From assembly GCA_026998145.1 (NCBI GenBank), contig JALTRC010000415.1:1-9757 (forward strand): a stretch of 9,757 nt of DNA, in the 5' to 3' direction. The notes below the pieces were generated by a model, which saw nothing but the letters and a program-made list of their open reading frames with translations, was not told where the DNA came from and searched no databases. Of the stretch, positions 6,785 through 9,757 are shown piece by piece. The number at the start of each line of letters is the position of its first letter. Position 1 is the first letter of the stretch. The position numbers and the translations under genes are program-made. This DNA comes from Gammaproteobacteria bacterium. GTDB lineage: Bacteria; Pseudomonadota; Gammaproteobacteria; SZUA-229.

Positions 6785-7012
6785 GTGGTTTCGCCTGTTG
6801 GCGCCTTACTTCTTTGCCAACAGCGGCAAAGAAGTAAGCAAGAAAACGCCGCCCTGGCATCCACAGCCCTGCGGGTTCCCTGAAATCAGCAAGTGCTGAA
6901 TGGGGTCTGCGGAACTCGCCAGAAAGCAGGCTCAAACATCCGCAGCCCTGATCCATTCATCACTTGCTGATTTCAGGCTGTTCCTGAGACGGGACAAAGG
7001 AGCCGCAAGATT
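6785..7012. repeat. Dispersed proteobacterial repeat element A with two inverted repeats
   Basis: The stretch holds a perfect 14-bp hairpin (6805-6818 with 6825-6838, 6-nt loop, core CTTACTTCTTTGCC). It also holds a larger inverted repeat with 25-bp arms (6879-6903 with 6953-6977) and one mismatch, spaced by 49 bp. The phrase CATCC(A/G)CAGCCCTG occurs twice in direct orientation (from 6858 and from 6938). The hairpin wording resembles a repeat I recall as common between genes of gammaproteobacteria. Short reading frames across it are not real genes. Outer borders are approximate. Confidence 0.6.
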
Positions 7013-7045
7013 CAGGTAAATGATAATAGGAAAATCATATCACCT

Positions 7046-7127
7046 GTCATCCCGGTATGCTTTTGGGCCGGGATCCAGTGTTTTTAAAATAATACATGGA
7101 TTCCCGCCAGAAGCATGCGGGAATGAC
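7046..7127. repeat. Dispersed palindromic repeat element B (GTCATYCCCG type)
   Basis: The left arm begins GTCATCCCGGTATGC and ends GGGATCCA. The right arm begins TGGATTCCCG and ends GCGGGAATGAC. The arms are imperfect inverted copies of about 33 bp around an AT-rich centre near 7081-7094. This is the pattern of the widespread intergenic GTCATTCCCGC repeat of proteobacteria, recalled from general knowledge. It has no coding content. Confidence 0.7.
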
Positions 7128-7135
7128 TAAAGGGT

Positions 7136-7221
7136 AGCCTCCCCCTTTGAAAAAGGGGGACCGAGGGGGATTAAAAGCAAAGCCAATCACCCCCAACCCC
7201 TCTTTTGCAAAGAGGGGAGCC
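7136..7221. repeat. Dispersed palindromic repeat element C (CCCCCTTT/AAAGGGGG type)
   Basis: Two tight hairpins lie at the ends: CCCCCTTT-GAA-AAAGGGGG (7141-7159) and CCCCTCTTT-TGC-AAAGAGGGG (7197-7217). Between them GGGGGATT (7165-7172) pairs with AATCACCCCC (7185-7194) apart from one bulge. The whole unit is thus roughly self-complementary end to end. It matches a known intergenic repeat whose false translation reads SPFFKGG. It sits 34 bp past the folK stop and could also help end folB-folK transcription. Confidence 0.7.
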
Positions 7222-7254
7222 TGTTCTGATTTTGGCTGCAACATAAAAAACAGC

Positions 7255-7749
7255 CTAAATATCAAAATTAAATACCACCGGCTTCAGATTTTCTCTGGAC
7301 TTATCAAACTCAAACCACAACATCCCATAAGTCTTATCCAGCTGCGGGTGCTTTAAATCCGGCGCCACCTCCGCCAGCGGCCAGAGCACAAAGGCATATT
7401 TTAAAATCTCATCCCGTGGAATCTGCAAACCCTTTTCATCCACAATCCAATCATCATAAAGCAGCAAATCCAGATCCAGGGTACGGGAGGAGAATTTCGG
7501 GCTATTGCGGTTACGCCCATGCTTATTTTCGATGCGGTGCAGAATATCCGCCACTTCATGCACATCCCTGTCGGTCTGAAAGGCCACCACCATGTTGTAA
7601 AACACATCCCCCTCAAAGCCCACTGCTTCGCTTTCATATACGGATGACAGCAAACAATCACCAAACTCTGCCCGCAATGCCGCCACGCCTGCACGGGTAT
7701 TGGCTTCCCGGTCAATATTACTGCCCAGGCTGATATACACCCAGGCCAT
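7255..7749 (-). CDS. folK: 2-amino-4-hydroxy-6-hydroxymethyldihydropteridine diphosphokinase (HPPK)
   Basis: This 164-aa cytoplasmic enzyme transfers pyrophosphate from ATP to 6-hydroxymethyl-7,8-dihydropterin, the step before dihydropteroate synthase in folate synthesis. The family hallmarks are present: the N-terminal S7-L-G-S-N-I12, R79-N-R81 in the HGRNR loop, and the metal-binding R89-T-L-D92-L-D94-L-L segment, followed by the conserved IPRDE and FVLWPLAEVAP. Length is normal. The start codon shares one base with the folB stop (TGATG at 7751-7747), so the two are almost certainly translationally coupled and co-transcribed. The next folate enzyme acts on its product and is not in the window. 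Confidence 0.95.
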   Translation of the reverse strand: MAWVYISLGSNIDREANTRAGVAALRAEFGDCLLSSVYESEAVGFEGDVFYNMVVAFQTDRDVHEVADILHRIENKHGRNRNSPKFSSRTLDLDLLLYDDWIVDEKGLQIPRDEILKYAFVLWPLAEVAPDLKHPQLDKTYGMLWFEFDKSRENLKPVVFNFDI

Positions 7750-8099
7750 CAGGCTTGCCGCTCGATAATCACGCCCACATCCTGGGAGCCGGTCACCGCT
7801 CCCGGCTTGCTCAGCCGCAGGCGCATCCAGGGCACATTAAATTCATCCCGGACAATCTCCCAGATGCGCTCGGCCATGGTTTCCACCAGCTGAAACTCGC
7901 TGGCCTCCACAAAGCTGATCAGGCGCTTGGCGACTGCCTTGTAATTAAGGGCATCGTCAATATGGTCAGTGGCGGCAGCTTTGGCAATATCACTGCCCAT
8001 TTCCAGATCCAGGCTGATGGTCTGCTTGATTTCCCGCTCCCAGTCGTAGATGCCGATTACCGTCTGGATACGCAAATCCCGGATATACACAATGTCCAT
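7749..8099 (-). CDS. folB: Dihydroneopterin aldolase
   Basis: This 116-aa enzyme cleaves 7,8-dihydroneopterin to 6-hydroxymethyl-7,8-dihydropterin and glycolaldehyde, feeding FolK directly. It closely resembles E. coli FolB: the start MDIVYI, the G16-I-Y-D-W-E21 motif with the substrate-anchoring Glu, catalytic Y53 and K98 in L96-S-K-P-G-A, and the end GVIIER. The frame is open to 8180, but the ATG at 8099 matches the family N-terminus and has a ribosome binding site (GGGGA) at good spacing. The 27 extra upstream residues look unlike any FolB. It is the first gene of a folB-folK operon and is divergent from rpmB. Confidence 0.95.
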   Translation of the reverse strand: MDIVYIRDLRIQTVIGIYDWEREIKQTISLDLEMGSDIAKAAATDHIDDALNYKAVAKRLISFVEASEFQLVETMAERIWEIVRDEFNVPWMRLRLSKPGAVTGSQDVGVIIERQA

Positions 8100-8132
8100 C
8101 AAAATCCCCATGTGTTGTAAAATTCTGCCGCT

Positions 8133-8162
8133 ACTATACCTGTAATGGCCGGCAAATCCCAA
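8133..8162 (-). promoter_or_regulatory. Putative sigma-70 promoter of folB-folK
   Basis: On the minus strand TTGGGA (8162-8157, 4 of 6 to consensus) and TATAGT (8138-8133, 5 of 6) are spaced by 18 bp. The predicted start is about 27 bases before the folB ATG. The -35 box overlaps an inverted repeat at 8154-8173. Confidence 0.45.
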
Positions 8163-8173
8163 GGCAGGGATTT
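8154..8173. repeat. Small inverted repeat over the folB -35 box
   Basis: AAATCCC (8154-8160) and GGGATTT (8167-8173) are perfect inverted 7-mers around a 6-nt centre, followed by further T residues on the plus strand. It could be an operator or a terminator-like hairpin. Nothing upstream on the plus strand needs terminating. Confidence 0.4.
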
Positions 8174-8186
8174 TTTGCAATCAGGC

Positions 8187-8215
8187 TTGTGTCACGGGCG
8201 GTTATCCGTTATTAT
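8187..8215 (+). promoter_or_regulatory. Candidate promoter of rpmB-rpmG
   Basis: TTGTGT (8187-8192) and TATTAT (8210-8215) are spaced by 17 bp. The -10 is 5 of 6 but the -35 is only 3 of 6. The predicted start is near 8222, giving a leader of about 75 nt. This is the best match in the interval, with modest support. Confidence 0.35.
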
Positions 8216-8296
8216 CACGCCCCTTTTCGGATTCTGGTGTTTGTGCAGCGGCCAATGCTCACAGGCACTTATTTTGTATATTGACTGGAGTCTTCC

Positions 8297-8533
8297 ATGG
8301 CCAGAGTATGTCAAGTCACAGGCAAACGTCCTATGGCAGGTAACAATGTATCTCATGCGCATAATAAAACGCGTCGTCGTTTTTTGCCTAATCTGCACAA
8401 CCACCGTTTCTGGGTGGAAAGTGAAAAGCGTTTCGTAAGACTGCGCGTTTCCACATCAGGTATGCGTTTAATCGATAAAAAAGGCATCGACACAGTATTA
8501 GCTGAAATGCGTGCCCGCGGCGAGAAGGTATAA
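8297..8533 (+). CDS. rpmB: 50S ribosomal protein L28
   Basis: This 78-aa basic protein is the large-subunit ribosomal protein L28. It has the family start MARVCQVTGKRP, the N-V-S-H-A-H-N-K-T-R-R-R-F segment, FWVESEKR and RVSTSGMRLIDKKGID. There are no CxxC pairs, so it is the zinc-free form. Length equals the usual gammaproteobacterial size. The ribosome binding site GGAG lies 6 bases before the ATG. rpmG follows after 4 bp, the standard proteobacterial pair. Confidence 0.98.
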   Translation: MARVCQVTGKRPMAGNNVSHAHNKTRRRFLPNLHNHRFWVESEKRFVRLRVSTSGMRLIDKKGIDTVLAEMRARGEKV

Positions 8534-8537
8534 GATT

Positions 8538-8693
8538 ATGCGTGATAAAATCAAACTGGTTTCTTCTGCTGGTACAGGTCATTTCTATACCACTGACAAG
8601 AACAAGCGTAATATGCCCGAAAAAATGGAGATCAAAAAATTTGATCCCGTTGTTCGTAAGCATGTGATGTATAAGGAAGCCAAGATCAAATAA
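8538..8693 (+). CDS. rpmG: 50S ribosomal protein L33
   Basis: This 51-aa large-subunit protein begins MRDKIKLVSSAGTGHFYTT and continues with KNKRNMPEKMEIKKFDP, the typical L33 pattern. Cysteines are absent, so it is the zinc-independent type, matching its L28 partner. The longer open frame from 8511 runs back into rpmB. The ATG at 8538 fits family length and has AGAAGG 9 bases upstream. Co-transcribed with rpmB and ended by the terminator at 8710-8736. Confidence 0.97.
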   Translation: MRDKIKLVSSAGTGHFYTTDKNKRNMPEKMEIKKFDPVVRKHVMYKEAKIK

Positions 8694-8709
8694 GATCACT
8701 GCTCTCCTC

Positions 8710-8736
8710 AAAAAACCCGCTACGGCGGGTTTTTTT
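8710..8736 (+). terminator. Rho-independent terminator after rpmB-rpmG
   Basis: CCCGC (8716-8720), a TACG loop and GCGGG (8725-8729) form the stem, extended by A-T pairs from six A residues before it. Seven T residues follow. It begins 17 bp after the rpmG stop. The A tract also makes it potentially bidirectional. Confidence 0.93.
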
Positions 8737-8829
8737 ATGCCCCGATATTAAGGAAGCTCCCAACAATCTCACCAACAAACTGCTACAATTCCTATCCCCC
8801 ATACAGGTGATAACAATAACAGGGACGCA

Positions 8830-8852
8830 AATATTGTATCCATATCAATATT
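8830..8852. repeat. Inverted repeat upstream of the EAL-HDOD gene
   Basis: AATATTG (8830-8836) and CAATATT (8846-8852) are perfect inverted 7-mers separated by 9 bp, in the 158-bp gap between the rpmG terminator and the EAL-HDOD start. Spacing and symmetry would suit a dimeric regulator. No clear promoter was found here; TACAAT at 8784-8789 is the best -10 match, without a -35. Confidence 0.35.
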
Positions 8853-8894
8853 CAGCCTCCCGCTTACAACTCCATTGAAATCAGCAGGAAAAAC

Positions 8895-9757
8895 ATGTCA
8901 GAAGTTTTTGTTGGGCGCCAGCCCATTTACGATCGTGACCTTGAGGTATATGCCTACGAGCTTATGCCCCGTTCCAGCCAGTTCCAGAAAGATGAAGAAA
9001 TTGATAACAGTGATGAAATCAGCTCACGGGTGATTATTAACGCTTTTCTGGATATTGGCATTGATAAGGTCGTGGGAAAAAAGCCGGCCTTTATTCGCCT
9101 TTCCGAACACTTTTTGCGCAGCGATGATCCCCTGCCTCTGCCCGCCGATAATGTGGTGGTCAAAATCCCCACCAGCCTCAGCGTGGATGAAGAAACCATT
9201 GCCGGCGTTAAAAAACTCACCGAAGGCAGCTTTAAAATCGCCATCGACAATTATCTGATACACAGCCACCTGCAACCCCTGGTCACCATGGCCAGTATGA
9301 TCGATATGAATGTGCAGCAGGTGAACGGGGACGATTTACGCGCCCATATCCAGATGCTGAAAAAACTGCATCCGCTGGTGCTGGCCGACCATGTGGAAAG
9401 CTACGAGCAATATGAACAATGCCGGGAATGGGGCGCTGATTATATTCAGGGTTATTTCCTCAACCGCCCCCGTATTATCAGCGGCGAAAGCCTGGCAGCC
9501 AATCAGATGACCGTGATGAACCTGCTGGCCGTCCTGCATAATCCGGAAACCGATGTGGATGAGATTGACGATGTCATTACCAAAGACGTTTCCCTCAGCT
9601 ATAAAATTCTCAAGCTGATTAACTCGGCCTTTTTCTCCCGCGCCACCGACATAGAATCCATTCGCCACGCTATTGTGATGCTGGGCCGCAAGCAGCTGTG
9701 CACCTGGGCCTCCATGATGGCTCTGAGCAGCATGGATGACAAACCCAGAGAGCAGGT
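8895..9757 (+). CDS. EAL-HDOD domain signalling protein, 3' end outside window
   Basis: The first 287 residues are present and the frame is still open at the window edge. Residues 1 to about 195 form an EAL-type domain opening with VGRQPIYDRDLEVYAYEL. An HDOD domain starts near 200 (MTVMNLLAVLHNPE, then YKILKLINSAFFSR and IRHAIVMLGRKQL). This EAL-HDOD order is that of the YuxH-like family, linked to c-di-GMP signalling and regulation. The EAL motif reads E22-L-M-P-R26. The metal-binding Asn position appears to be R68 (FIRLS), and the usual DD pair is D118-N119. The QG motif (Q185-G186) is kept. Loss of metal ligands suggests it does not hydrolyse c-di-GMP and acts as a binding or scaffold protein. 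The ATG at 8895 follows AGGAA by 4 bases. Confidence 0.9.
   Translation, partial: MSEVFVGRQPIYDRDLEVYAYELMPRSSQFQKDEEIDNSDEISSRVIINAFLDIGIDKVVGKKPAFIRLSEHFLRSDDPLPLPADNVVVKIPTSLSVDEETIAGVKKLTEGSFKIAIDNYLIHSHLQPLVTMASMIDMNVQQVNGDDLRAHIQMLKKLHPLVLADHVESYEQYEQCREWGADYIQGYFLNRPRIISGESLAANQMTVMNLLAVLHNPETDVDEIDDVITKDVSLSYKILKLINSAFFSRATDIESIRHAIVMLGRKQLCTWASMMALSSMDDKPREQ

Noticed and set aside
6649..6837. Plus-strand reading frame of 62 codons starting in the thioredoxin terminator loop
   Set aside because: Its start lies inside the terminator hairpin and its end lies in repeat element A. No homology is recognisable.
6732..6956. Minus-strand reading frame of 74 codons
   Set aside because: It runs through the hairpin and inverted repeat of element A. 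The wording AYFFAAVGKEV comes from the hairpin itself.
6785..7221. CRISPR array
   Set aside because: The repeats here are palindromic pairs of different families with irregular spacing. There are no regularly spaced identical direct repeats and no cas genes.
7234..7255. GGCTG/CAGCC hairpin just past folK as its terminator
   Set aside because: On the minus strand the T run lies in the loop rather than after the stem, so it does not have intrinsic terminator form.
7047..7265. Minus-strand reading frame of 72 codons containing SPFFKGG
   Set aside because: It is the usual false translation of palindromic repeats B and C and has no family homology or ribosome binding site.
8100..8180. Longer FolB N-terminus starting at 8180
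   Set aside because: The extra 27 residues have no family match and cross the predicted promoter. The ATG at 8099 has a good ribosome binding site and matches E. coli FolB.

Overview
The window looks like chromosomal DNA of a Gram-negative gammaproteobacterium. Supporting signs are an E. coli-like FolB, a FolB-FolK pair, an adjacent rpmB-rpmG pair of zinc-free type, an MsbA-like exporter, and proteobacterial dispersed palindromic repeats. A CbbY-like phosphatase hints at a CO2-fixing (chemolithoautotrophic) lineage, but this is inference. I could not fix a genus. Most of the window is ordinary chromosomal gene content. No CRISPR array, transposase, tRNA or rRNA was seen.

Left part (114-4255, minus strand): a four-gene cluster read right to left. 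It encodes a GlpK-related FGGY kinase, a cytoplasmic glycerophosphodiester phosphodiesterase, a short GlpD-like FAD dehydrogenase and a CbbY-like HAD phosphatase. The genes are 22 bp apart, overlapping by 17 bp, and 45 bp apart, so they probably form one operon ending at a hairpin at 81-104. The middle two enzymes make a coherent route: a phospholipid-derived glycerophosphodiester gives glycerol-3-phosphate, which is oxidised to dihydroxyacetone phosphate. The kinase has lost two of the four glycerol-contacting residues of GlpK, so its substrate is uncertain. The role of the phosphatase is also open.

Middle (4315-6609, plus strand): a divergently transcribed MsbA-type ABC exporter half-transporter has an extended -10 promoter that predicts a leaderless mRNA. 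A thioredoxin gene follows with its own promoter, a 5' UTR that can fold in two mutually exclusive ways, and a terminator.

6610-7254 is a 645-bp gap between convergent genes. It holds the thioredoxin terminator and then three different dispersed palindromic repeat families stacked side by side. It has no credible gene.

Right part (7255-9757): folB-folK (folate biosynthesis, minus strand, start/stop overlap) faces away from rpmB-rpmG (ribosomal proteins L28 and L33, plus strand), which ends in a strong terminator. The window closes inside a gene for an EAL-HDOD signalling protein whose EAL domain looks catalytically degenerate.
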